NCBI GenBank assembly: GCA_009774375.1 | Contig: VSNO01000001.1 | Span: 14,478-78,477, forward strand | Direction: 5' to 3' | DNA: 64,000 nt | From: Lachnospiraceae bacterium | GTDB taxonomy: Bacteria; Bacillota; Clostridia; Lachnospirales; Lachnospiraceae | Part shown: one piece after another, positions 25,021 to 33,538 of the stretch | How positions within the stretch are numbered: the stretch's first letter is position 1 | Layout: the number at the start of each line of letters is the position of its first letter | The notes under the pieces: model-generated | Told to the model about the DNA's origin: nothing | Seen by the model: the letters and a program-made list of their open reading frames with translations, nothing else | Databases searched by the model: none | Program-made: the position numbers and the translations under genes

Positions 25021-28000
25021 ATGTATAATAAGGTAGACACAAACCTGAACTTTGTGGACAGAGAAAAGAATGTTGAGAAGTTCTGGAAGGACAACGATAT
25101 TTTCCGAAAGAGTATGGACAGCCGTAAGGAGGGCGAGACTTACACTTTCTATGATGGACCGCCGACTGCAAACGGCAAGCCGCATATCGGGCATGTGCTG
25201 ACGCGTGTCATCAAGGATATGATTCCGCGCTACAGGACCATGAAGGGGTATATGGTTCCCAGGAAGGCGGGCTGGGATACGCATGGACTTCCCGTCGAGC
25301 TTGAAGTCGAGAAGCTTCTGGGTCTGAACGGCAAGGAGCAGATCGAAGAGTACGGCATGGAGCCTTTTATTAAAAAGTGCAAGGAATCCGTGTGGAAGTA
25401 CAAGGGAATGTGGGAAGATTTCTCAGGAACAGTCGGTTTCTGGGCGGATATGGATGATCCCTACGTCACGTATCACGATGATTTTATCGAGTCCGAGTGG
25501 TGGGCGCTGAAAGAGATCTGGAATAAAAAGCTTCTGTACAAGGGTTTTAAGATCGTGCCTTACTGTCCGAGATGCGGGACGCCGCTGTCCTCGCAGGAGG
25601 TCGCACAGGGCTATAAGACGGTCAAGGAGCGCTCTGCAGTGGTCCGTTTCAAGGTAGTCGGTGAGGACGCGTATTTTCTTGCGTGGACGACAACGCCGTG
25701 GACACTGCCGTCAAACGTGGCGCTCTGTGTCAATCCGGATGAGACATACTGTAAGGTGAAGGCTACCGACGGTTATACGTATTATATGGCGGAGGCGCTT
25801 TTGGATAAGGTGCTCGGGAAATTGGCCGAAAATGAGGGTGACAGGGCATACGAGGTGCTGGAGACCTACAAGGGGACGGATCTGGAGCGCAAAGCGTATG
25901 AGCCGCTGTTTGACTTTGCGGCGGGCATCATCGAGAAGCAGCACAAAAAGGCGCATTTTATCACGTGCGACAACTATGTCACGATGACGGACGGTACTGG
26001 TATCGTACACATTGCGCCGGCGTTTGGTGAGGACGACGCCAATGTCGGCAGAAAGTATGAATTGCCGTTCGTACAGCTTGTGAACGGCAAGGGCGAGATG
26101 ACGGAGGAGACGTCCTACGCGGGTGTGTTTGTGAAGAAGGCGGATCCGATGATTTTAAAGGATCTGGAGGAGAAGGGACTTCTGTTTGACGCGCCGAAAT
26201 TCGAGCACGAGTATCCGCACTGCTGGCGCTGTGACACACCGCTGATCTATTATGCGCGCGAGTCGTGGTTCATCAGGATGACGGCCGTGAAGGACGACCT
26301 GGTAAGAAATAATAATACAGTGAATTGGATCCCGGAATCCATCGGCAAGGGGCGTTTCGGGGACTGGCTTGAAAATATCCAGGACTGGGGAATCTCGCGC
26401 AATCGTTACTGGGGCACGCCGCTGAATGTGTGGGAGTGCGAGTGCGGCCATCAGGAGTGCATCGGCAGCAGGCAGGAGCTTGCGGACAGAAGCGGAGATC
26501 CTGATGCCGCAAAGGTTGAGCTGCACAGACCGTATATTGATGAGGTGACTTTCAAATGCCCTGACTGCGGCAGAGAGATGCACAGGGTTCCGGAGGTGAT
26601 CGACTGCTGGTTCGACTCCGGTGCGATGCCGTTTGCGCAGCACCATTATCCATTTGAAAATAAGGACCTGTTTGAGCAGCAGTTCCCGGCGCAGTTCATC
26701 TCGGAGGCGGTGGATCAGACGCGCGGCTGGTTCTATTCACTGATGGCGGAATCCACACTATTGTTTAACAAAGCGCCATATGAAAATGTCATCGTACTTG
26801 GCCATGTGCAGGACGAGAATGGACAGAAGATGTCCAAGTCAAAGGGCAATGCGGTCGACCCGTTTGAAGCGCTGGAAACCTACGGCGCCGATGCGATCCG
26901 CTGGTATTTCTATGTCAATTCCGCGCCCTGGCTTCCGAACCGTTTTCACGGAAAGGCGGTGCAGGAAGGACAGCGCAAGTTTATGGGGACACTGTGGAAT
27001 ACCTACGCATTTTTGGTGCTCTATGCAAACATCGATGAATTTGATGCGACGAAATACACGCTGGAGTACGACAAGCTTCCGGTGATGGATAAGTGGCTTT
27101 TGTCAAAGCTCAACACAGTGGTCGGTGAAGTGGACAGCAATCTGGAGAATTACAGGATCCCCGAGGCGGCGCGGGCGCTGCAGGAGTTCGTTGACGAGAT
27201 GAGCAACTGGTATGTGAGGCGCAGCCGTGAACGTTTCTGGGCAAAGGGCATGGAGCAGGATAAGATCAATGCCTACATGACACTCTACACCGCGCTTGTG
27301 ACGATCTCAAAGGCGGCGGCACCCATGATCCCGTTTATGACAGAAGAGATCTATAGGAACCTCGTGTGCAGTATCGATCCGTCCGCGCCGGAGAGCATTC
27401 ATCTGTGTGATTTCCCGGCAGTCGATGAAAAGTACATCGACAGGCAGCTCGAGGCAGATATGGAGGCAGTCCTGAAGACGGTTGTCATGGGGCGTGCCTG
27501 CAGAAATACGGCAAACATCAAGAACAGGCAGCCGGTCAGCACCATGTTCATCAAGGCGCCGTTCACACTGGGGGCATTTTATCAGGAGATCATCGAGGAT
27601 GAGCTGAATGTCAAGAAGGTCGTATTTACAGATGATGTCAGGGAGTTTACGACATACACGTTCAAGCCGCAGCTAAAGACGGTGGGGCCAAAGTACGGAA
27701 AACAGTTGGGAGGCATCAGGGAAAAACTTTCCTCGATCGATGGCAATGCGGCGATGGATGAGCTGAAAGCGAACGGTTTTATCGCCTTTGATGTAAATGG
27801 CACGGAGGTCAGGCTCGCAGAGGAAGATCTGCTGATCGACATCTCACAGAAGGAAAGGTATGTGACGGAGGCGGACAACACGGTCACGGTCGTACTCGAT
27901 ACCAATCTGACAGAGGAACTTGTGGAGGAGGGCTTTGTCTACGAGGTCATCAGCAAGGTGCAGACCATGCGCAAGGATTCCGGTTTTGAGGTCATGGATC

Positions 28001-28188
28001 ATATCAAAGTGTATATCAGCGGAAACGACAGGGTTGCAGATGTGGTCAGGAAGAACGAGCCGGCGATCGGCGGCAAGGTTCTGGCAGACGCGTTCGTCTA
28101 TGATGCAGGCGGTTTTCCGAACGCTAAGGAATGGAATATCAATGGAGAGAATGTGACAGTCGGTGTTGAGATCGTTCAGAAACATTAG
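25021..28188 (+). CDS. ileS: isoleucyl-tRNA synthetase
   Basis: A 1055-residue class I aminoacyl-tRNA synthetase charging tRNA-Ile. The HIGH motif is at residues 55-58 (PTANGKPHIGHVL) and KMSKS near residue 603. An editing (CP1) insertion separates them, with LAWTTTPWTLPSN and GTGIVHIAPAFGEDD. The anticodon-binding domain begins around residue 680. The length and the WEDFSGTVGFWADMDDPYVTY segment fit the eukaryote-like type 2 class, often mupirocin tolerant. A cysteine pair in the insertion (CPRCGT, then CECGH and CPDCG) suggests zinc binding. The ATG at 25021 follows GGAGGG; the open frame upstream to 24910 is part of the leader repeat. Expression is expected to be T-box controlled. Confidence 0.97.
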   Translation: MYNKVDTNLNFVDREKNVEKFWKDNDIFRKSMDSRKEGETYTFYDGPPTANGKPHIGHVLTRVIKDMIPRYRTMKGYMVPRKAGWDTHGLPVELEVEKLLGLNGKEQIEEYGMEPFIKKCKESVWKYKGMWEDFSGTVGFWADMDDPYVTYHDDFIESEWWALKEIWNKKLLYKGFKIVPYCPRCGTPLSSQEVAQGYKTVKERSAVVRFKVVGEDAYFLAWTTTPWTLPSNVALCVNPDETYCKVKATDGYTYYMAEALLDKVLGKLAENEGDRAYEVLETYKGTDLERKAYEPLFDFAAGIIEKQHKKAHFITCDNYVTMTDGTGIVHIAPAFGEDDANVGRKYELPFVQLVNGKGEMTEETSYAGVFVKKADPMILKDLEEKGLLFDAPKFEHEYPHCWRCDTPLIYYARESWFIRMTAVKDDLVRNNNTVNWIPESIGKGRFGDWLENIQDWGISRNRYWGTPLNVWECECGHQECIGSRQELADRSGDPDAAKVELHRPYIDEVTFKCPDCGREMHRVPEVIDCWFDSGAMPFAQHHYPFENKDLFEQQFPAQFISEAVDQTRGWFYSLMAESTLLFNKAPYENVIVLGHVQDENGQKMSKSKGNAVDPFEALETYGADAIRWYFYVNSAPWLPNRFHGKAVQEGQRKFMGTLWNTYAFLVLYANIDEFDATKYTLEYDKLPVMDKWLLSKLNTVVGEVDSNLENYRIPEAARALQEFVDEMSNWYVRRSRERFWAKGMEQDKINAYMTLYTALVTISKAAAPMIPFMTEEIYRNLVCSIDPSAPESIHLCDFPAVDEKYIDRQLEADMEAVLKTVVMGRACRNTANIKNRQPVSTMFIKAPFTLGAFYQEIIEDELNVKKVVFTDDVREFTTYTFKPQLKTVGPKYGKQLGGIREKLSSIDGNAAMDELKANGFIAFDVNGTEVRLAEEDLLIDISQKERYVTEADNTVTVVLDTNLTEELVEEGFVYEVISKVQTMRKDSGFEVMDHIKVYISGNDRVADVVRKNEPAIGGKVLADAFVYDAGGFPNAKEWNINGENVTVGVEIVQKH

Positions 28189-28257
28189 GAGCTGTCAGGA
28201 AGCGTCAGCTATTGAAAGGACAAATCTGCGGTTGTTTAAAGGAGAGAATATATTGAT

Positions 28258-29322
28258 ATGAGGAAAAGAGGCAGGCTTTTGAAGATTATTTTGATCGTGG
28301 TTGGCGTGTTGGCAGTCGTTTTTGTTGCTGCCTCTTTTGCCTTGATCAATCATTATATGAAGCAGTACTTTAACAGGAGTGAGAAAAAGAAGTATTCCGA
28401 ATATATGCGGTGGGAGGACTATGAGGATCTCGACAGGGAGACAGTGACGTTTCCTTCCGGCAAGGAGACTCTGACAGGGTATATCTATGGAAAGGATAAC
28501 CTGTCGAAAGGGCTGGTGGTGATCTCCCATGGGCTTGGATCGGACTCGGAAGGTTATATCGCAGAGACAAAATATTTTGTCGACAGCGGATTTATGGTAT
28601 TTGCATACGATAATACGGGAAGCGGCGCCTCGACGGGAGAAAGCTGTATCGGTCTTGTACAGTCGGTGATCGATCTGGACAGCGCACTGGATTATGTGGA
28701 GCAGAACCCTGTGTTTGGCGGGCTTCCGATCTGCCTGTACGGACACAGCTGGGGTGGCTTTGCGACGACTGCCATCCTGAATTATGACCATGATATCATT
28801 GCCGTTGCCAGCCTTGCAGGATACAATGACAGTCTGGAGGAGATGACTTATGTAGGCAAAAGCCTGTTGGGGTCGTTTGTGTATGTGGAGAAACCGTTTA
28901 TCTGGCTGACATTGCGTGCGACGTTTGGCGATCAGATGAACCTTACCGCGACAAACGGAATCAATCGCGCGAAACATACGGCAGTGATGATCATCCAGGG
29001 CGATCTGGATGACTTTGTCGGTTTTGATGGGCCCTGTATCTATGCCAACCGGGATAAGGTGACAAGGGACGATGTGGAGTTTGTGCTGCTTGAGGGCAGG
29101 GATCACAATAATCTGATGATGGACCGCAGTCCGGAACGTCTGGCGTACATGGAAGCGTTAAATGAGGAATACGATCACATTTTGGAGCAGTATCAGGACG
29201 AAGTGCCGGATGAGGTGAAAAAGGAGTGGAGCGAAACCATTGACAAGGAGCTGACATCACGGCTTGACGAGGAATTGTTTGAGAGGATCGTTGATTTTTA
29301 TATGGAAGCGATCGGTAAGTGA
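28258..29322 (+). CDS. membrane-anchored alpha/beta hydrolase
   Basis: A 354-residue protein with an N-terminal transmembrane helix (residues about 8-28) and an alpha/beta hydrolase domain facing outside. The nucleophile elbow is GHSWGG (Ser near residue 164), preceded by the strand LVVISHGLGSDSEGY that forms the oxyanion region. The acid is probably the Asp of QGDLDDFVG and the base is the His in GRDHNNLM. It belongs with the S9/serine-aminopeptidase-like hydrolases; the substrate (lipid ester or peptide) is unknown. It starts 69 bp after ileS with AAAGGAGAG and may be read through from it. Confidence 0.85.
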   Translation: MRKRGRLLKIILIVVGVLAVVFVAASFALINHYMKQYFNRSEKKKYSEYMRWEDYEDLDRETVTFPSGKETLTGYIYGKDNLSKGLVVISHGLGSDSEGYIAETKYFVDSGFMVFAYDNTGSGASTGESCIGLVQSVIDLDSALDYVEQNPVFGGLPICLYGHSWGGFATTAILNYDHDIIAVASLAGYNDSLEEMTYVGKSLLGSFVYVEKPFIWLTLRATFGDQMNLTATNGINRAKHTAVMIIQGDLDDFVGFDGPCIYANRDKVTRDDVEFVLLEGRDHNNLMMDRSPERLAYMEALNEEYDHILEQYQDEVPDEVKKEWSETIDKELTSRLDEELFERIVDFYMEAIGK

Positions 29323-29373
29323 CCAGCCGATCCGGAATGAGATCGGCAGGCTGCTTAAAAAGTACAATATTAA

Positions 29374-29520
29374 CATGGAAGCCAGTTTGAAAGTCCGTTT
29401 AAGAGGATATACTTTGTAAAAGACGATGTTCTGTGTCCGATGCAGATTGTAGTCACAAAAGAACTGAACCCACAGGAACACATGTGGCTGACTGCATTGT
29501 CAGATGGAATGCAGAAATAG
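29374..29520 (+). pseudogene. C-terminal remnant of an unrecognised gene
   Basis: An open frame of 48 codons after an in-frame stop, with no start or ribosome site, reads KRIYFVKDDVLCPMQIVVTK and continues to HMWLTALSDGMQK-stop. The pattern (IVVT, then EEHxWL) recalls the tail of a conserved Lachnospiraceae protein, probably of the Rpn/PD-(D/E)XK type, but the assignment is uncertain. Confidence 0.4.
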
Positions 29521-29584
29521 CAGCTAAAAGACCTGCTATTCACAAAACGACGTAGAAAGAATGACCCGAACAGCATTTCTGCCA

Positions 29585-29628
29585 AAAAATAAAAAATCCC
29601 GGAACCCTTACAATTCCAAGGATTCCGG
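29585..29628 (-). terminator. terminator downstream of tRNA-Pro
   Basis: Read on the minus strand, CCGGAATCCTT pairs with AAGGGTTCCGG around an 8-nt loop, followed by GATTTTTTATTTTTTGG. Confidence 0.85.
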
Positions 29629-29643
29629 CGCCCCTGCCAAGAG

Positions 29644-29717
29644 TCGTTGCGACAAGATTCGAACTTGCGACCTCTGCGTCCCGAACGCAGCGCTCTACCA
29701 AACTGAGCCACGCAACG
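29644..29717 (-). tRNA. tRNA-Pro (anticodon CGG)
   Basis: A 74-nt cloverleaf on the minus strand. The acceptor stem is CGTTGCG/CGCAACG with discriminator A. The D-arm contains GGCTCAGTTTGGTAGAGC. The anticodon stem CTGCG/CGCAG holds the loop TTCGGGA, giving anticodon CGG. The T-arm is GCAAG-TTCGAAT-CTTGT. The 3' CCA is not encoded. Confidence 0.95.
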
Positions 29718-29838
29718 AGGTGACCTGTATCAAACAGGTACGTATCCATTATAATGGATTTTGAAAAAAAATCAAGTACTTTTTTCATTTTTTCTTGTTT
29801 TTTCTAGATTTATTTCTGTGCAGGGCGGCGCAGTCTGA

Positions 29839-31182
29839 TCAACGGCTGTCTGACAGCGTTTTCTGGATCAGTCTTACGGCCTCGGGAAATTTTTCCACAG
29901 GAACCTCACAGCAGGAGAGGGCGATATGTGCATAACCCTCATTTTTTTTATTGTTTTTGTGGATCGGGAACACCAGGATGCCGTTTGCGGCAGCCCGGTC
30001 ACACAGTTCATCGCTGGTCAGGGAGCATTTTATTTTCAGGTGCACCAGAAAGACGGATTCGCCCATATATACCTGCGCCTGTGCGCCAAAGGTTTCTTCC
30101 AGCAATGTGGACAGCGTTTTTGCCTTGCTGGTGTACAGGCGTTTGAGCTTGCGGATCTGGCTGTCAAGGTGGCCGTCGCGCAGAAACTGGCACAGGGCAA
30201 GCTGCTCTGATTTGGAGGCGGTCTGGTTGTAGAGCGCCTTTTTCCGTTCATACAGGGGCAGGAGCGAGTCGGGCAGGATCATGAAGCTTAGGCGGATCGA
30301 CGGCAGCAGGAGCTTTGAGAAGGTGCTCAGATAGACCACGTTCTCGCCGCCGGCGAGTCCCTGCAGGCAGGGGATAGGCTTGCTGAAATAGCGAAATTCA
30401 TTGTCGTAATCGTCCTCGATGATCAGCCGGTCGTGCGCCGCGCATTCTTTTAAGAGCGCAAGGCGTTTTTCCACACTCATGACATCGCCGAGCGAAGTCA
30501 TGTGGGACGGCGTCATGTAGAGCACGCTTGCGTTTTCTTTCTCTCTTTCCACATCAAAGCCATAGTCTTCAAAGATCACCATACCCTGCGCGAAGCGCGT
30601 ATCGCGGAAACACACGGTTCTGCGCTCCCGGATCAGAGGGCACAGGATATTTAACAGCGCCTGCGAGCCTGCGCCGATCACGATGTTTTCGGGGCGGCAG
30701 ACTGCGTTGCGCTTGCCCGTCACGTAGCGGCAGATCACTTCGCGCAGCTCGTACTCGCCCTGCGGTTCGCCGTAGGTCAGCATGCGCCCGTCCTGCCGCA
30801 GCGTGCTCTTGATGTAACGCCGCCACAGGTTAAAGTCAAAGCTGTCTGCGTCCACGTTGTTGGAGGTAAAATTGTACAGGATTTTTCGCTCCGGTGCAGC
30901 GGCTGTCCGCGGCGCGGCGGGTTTTGGCGCGGCGGGAAAACCGGACGACCGGTCGGTGACATAGTAACCGCTCTGCGGCCTGGAGATGATGTAGCCGTCC
31001 GCGGCAAGGCACAGGTAGGCGGTCTCGATCGTCGTGCGGCTCAGCCCGAGCTGGACGGCGCAGCGGCGGATCGAGGGCATCTTTGTCCCAGGCATCAGAC
31101 GCCCGGCGGCGATGAGGTCCCTGTAATAGTCATAAACCTGTAGATAACGCGTGGATTGTGTCGAATTGAAATCAAGATTCAT
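29839..31182 (-). CDS. MocR/PdxR-type GntR regulator with aminotransferase domain
   Basis: A 447-residue regulator. The N-terminal GntR winged helix (residues about 10-78) reads YYRDLIAAGRLMPGTKMPSI, then GLSRTTIETAYLCLAADGYI. It is joined to a fold-type I aminotransferase-like domain. The PLP-binding lysine is in YLSTFSKLLLPSIRLSFMILP, preceded by IIEDDYDNEFRY. MocR proteins use bound PLP or an amino acid to control genes for vitamin B6, GABA, taurine or exporters. The start follows GAAAGGGG. It is divergent from the small membrane protein and ABC exporter operon at 31279-35314, which it may regulate. Confidence 0.92.
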   Translation of the reverse strand: MNLDFNSTQSTRYLQVYDYYRDLIAAGRLMPGTKMPSIRRCAVQLGLSRTTIETAYLCLAADGYIISRPQSGYYVTDRSSGFPAAPKPAAPRTAAAPERKILYNFTSNNVDADSFDFNLWRRYIKSTLRQDGRMLTYGEPQGEYELREVICRYVTGKRNAVCRPENIVIGAGSQALLNILCPLIRERRTVCFRDTRFAQGMVIFEDYGFDVEREKENASVLYMTPSHMTSLGDVMSVEKRLALLKECAAHDRLIIEDDYDNEFRYFSKPIPCLQGLAGGENVVYLSTFSKLLLPSIRLSFMILPDSLLPLYERKKALYNQTASKSEQLALCQFLRDGHLDSQIRKLKRLYTSKAKTLSTLLEETFGAQAQVYMGESVFLVHLKIKCSLTSDELCDRAAANGILVFPIHKNNKKNEGYAHIALSCCEVPVEKFPEAVRLIQKTLSDSR

Positions 31183-31278
31183 GGGTTGTCCAGCCCCTTT
31201 CTTTATGATAAAATATTATCATGACAGCTTGGGAACTGCAAGATGGAATGTGCGCAGACACGCTCTGGAGGTGCGGCT

Positions 31279-31746
31279 ATGAAGAAAATATGTATTACAG
31301 TTCTGAAAGTGTTTGGCGCCGCTGTATTGTTTCTGGTGATGAGCCTGCTTGTTTTATTGATCGTGACGCCTTTTGCAAACGACCGTGTGGCGGGGAATAC
31401 GGCAAAAGAGCTTGCAGAGCTGCCGCTCCCGGAAAATACTGAATACATTGAGTCTGTGTACAGGGCGGGTAAACTGATCGGATGCGGCAATGGAATGCAG
31501 TATCTGGGAGCCATACTGATCAGGAGCGACCTTTCTCTGGAAGCGTTAAAGGCACATTATTCCAGTTTTGCAGAGCATGAGTGGGAATGTGTGGTCGAGC
31601 GTCAGACCAGTGCTGAGATAAAGTGGGTGGAATACGCAGGAGGGCTGTCTTTTAAAACAGAGGTGGAGGGGGACGATTATTATATCGTATACTCATGGGG
31701 TGACAGCGACTCTGTTTTTCATGATCTGGATATAAGAGGTCATTGA
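31279..31746 (+). CDS. small membrane-anchored protein of unknown function
   Basis: A 155-residue protein with one N-terminal transmembrane helix (residues about 5-30: VFGAAVLFLVMSLLVLLIV) and a soluble external domain. It has no recognised motif. The ATG at 31279 follows GGAGG; the frame extends upstream without support. It lies 97 bp from the divergent MocR regulator and 42 bp before the ABC exporter pair, so it may be an accessory part of that exporter operon. Confidence 0.7.
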   Translation: MKKICITVLKVFGAAVLFLVMSLLVLLIVTPFANDRVAGNTAKELAELPLPENTEYIESVYRAGKLIGCGNGMQYLGAILIRSDLSLEALKAHYSSFAEHEWECVVERQTSAEIKWVEYAGGLSFKTEVEGDDYYIVYSWGDSDSVFHDLDIRGH

Positions 31747-31787
31747 TAAGTTTAAGCTACCAATAATAAGTGAAAGGGGAAACTTTT

Positions 31788-33524
31788 ATGAGAAGCTTAT
31801 TAAAGTACATCAAAGATTACAGGAAGGAAAGCATTCTGGCGCCGCTGTTCAAGATGCTGGAGGCTTCCTTCGAGCTGATGGTGCCGCTGGTGATGGCGTC
31901 CATCATCGACCGGGGTATCGCGCACAACGACACTGGGCAGATCATCAGGATGGGGCTGGTACTCGTGCTTCTTGCGGCGGTGGGACTCATCAGTGCCGTG
32001 ACGGCACAGTATTTCAGCGCAAAGGCGGCGGTCGGCTTTGCCACAAAGCTGCGCGCGGCGCTGTTTGCGCATATCCAGGGGCTATCCTACACGGAGCTTG
32101 ACACGATCGGCACCAGCACGCTGATCACGCGCATGACCAGCGATGTGAACCAGCTGCAGAACGGCGTCAATCTCACGCTGCGCCTGCTGCTGCGCTCGCC
32201 GTTCATCGTGTTTGGCGCGATGATCATGGCGTTTACCGTGGATGTAAGAGCGGCGCTCATCTTCGTCGTGGCGATCCCGCTGTTGTCCATCGTCGTGTTC
32301 GGCATCATGTTCGCCAGTATCCCGCTCTACAAAAAGGTGCAGGCGGCGCTGGACCGGATCCTGGGCAGGACGCGCGAGAACCTCGCGGGCGCGCGCGTGA
32401 TCCGCGCATTCTGCAATGAGGAGGCGGAGACTGCCGATTTTGAGCAGGAAAATGAGCTGCTGCTCAACACGCAGGTATTTGTGGGCAAGATCTCCGCAGC
32501 GATGAATCCGGTGACATATATCATCATCAACGTCGCGCTTGTCGTTCTCCTGTGGACGGGGGCTGTCCGCGTCGACAACGGCATCATCACCCAGGGCGCG
32601 GTGGTCGCGCTGGTGAACTACATGTCGCAGATCCTGGTGGAGCTTGTAAAACTGGCGAACCTCATCATACAGCTCACGAAAGCGCTCGCCTGTGCGAAGC
32701 GCGTCGAGGGGATCTTTGCCATCACATCGAGCATGGAGGATGGCAGATTGACGAAAAGTGACGAAAACGCTGACGGCAGTCCGGCGATCGTGTACGACCA
32801 TGTAGGTCTCACCTACAGCGGGGGCGGCGACGAGTCCCTGACGGACATCAACTTTACGGTGAAAAGGGGCGAGACGGTCGGCATCATCGGCGGCACTGGC
32901 TCCGGCAAGACTTCTGTCGTGAACCTGATCCCGCGCTTTTACGACGCGACCAGGGGAACGGTGCGGATCTACGGCAGGGATATCAGGGATTATGACATAG
33001 AGACACTCCGCGACACGATCGGCGTCGTTCCCCAGAAGGCGGTCCTGTTCAAAGGGACGATCCGTGAGAACCTTTTGTGGGGAAATGAAAATGCGTCTGA
33101 CCGGGATATTGAGGACGCGCTGCGTATTTCGCAGGCAAAGGAGTTTGTCGACACGAAGGACGGCAGGCTGGACTTCATGGTCGCGCAGGGCGGGAAGAAT
33201 CTCTCCGGCGGTCAGAAGCAGCGCCTGACCATCGCGCGCGCGATCGTGAGAAAGCCGCAGATCCTGATCCTCGACGACAGCGCGTCAGCGCTTGACTTTG
33301 CGACGGACGCGAAGCTGCGCGCCGCGATCAAGGGCATGGAAAATGACATGACTGTCATAATCGTATCGCAGCGCGCAGCATCGATCCAGTATGCCGATCA
33401 GATCGTCGTGATGGACGACGGCGCGGTGGCGGGCATCGGCACGCATGAGGAGCTGCTTGCGGGCAATGAGATCTACCAGGAGATCTACTATTCCCAGTTT
33501 CCCGACAAAAAGGCTGCGAATTAG
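31788..33524 (+). CDS. ABC exporter subunit with degenerate catalytic site
   Basis: A 578-residue half-transporter: six transmembrane helices (residues about 15-310), then a nucleotide-binding domain. Walker A is GGTGSGKTS and the signature is a canonical LSGGQKQRLTIARAI. Walker B is ILILDDSASALD, with Asp in place of the catalytic Glu. Its partner at 33539 has the reverse pattern, which is the arrangement of heterodimeric exporters such as BmrCD, LmrCD and TM287/288. The likely role is efflux of drugs, peptides or lipids. The ATG at 31788 follows GAAAGGGG. Confidence 0.92.
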   Translation: MRSLLKYIKDYRKESILAPLFKMLEASFELMVPLVMASIIDRGIAHNDTGQIIRMGLVLVLLAAVGLISAVTAQYFSAKAAVGFATKLRAALFAHIQGLSYTELDTIGTSTLITRMTSDVNQLQNGVNLTLRLLLRSPFIVFGAMIMAFTVDVRAALIFVVAIPLLSIVVFGIMFASIPLYKKVQAALDRILGRTRENLAGARVIRAFCNEEAETADFEQENELLLNTQVFVGKISAAMNPVTYIIINVALVVLLWTGAVRVDNGIITQGAVVALVNYMSQILVELVKLANLIIQLTKALACAKRVEGIFAITSSMEDGRLTKSDENADGSPAIVYDHVGLTYSGGGDESLTDINFTVKRGETVGIIGGTGSGKTSVVNLIPRFYDATRGTVRIYGRDIRDYDIETLRDTIGVVPQKAVLFKGTIRENLLWGNENASDRDIEDALRISQAKEFVDTKDGRLDFMVAQGGKNLSGGQKQRLTIARAIVRKPQILILDDSASALDFATDAKLRAAIKGMENDMTVIIVSQRAASIQYADQIVVMDDGAVAGIGTHEELLAGNEIYQEIYYSQFPDKKAAN

Positions 33525-33538
33525 GAGGTTCTATCGAT

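Noticed and set aside
24461..25171. 236-codon minus-strand open frame over the T-box leader
   Set aside because: Covers the T-box, the structured repeat and the ileS start; RNA structure explains the sequence better.
29839..31182. Metabolic aminotransferase
   Set aside because: The N-terminal GntR winged helix shows it is a MocR-type regulator rather than a biosynthetic enzyme.
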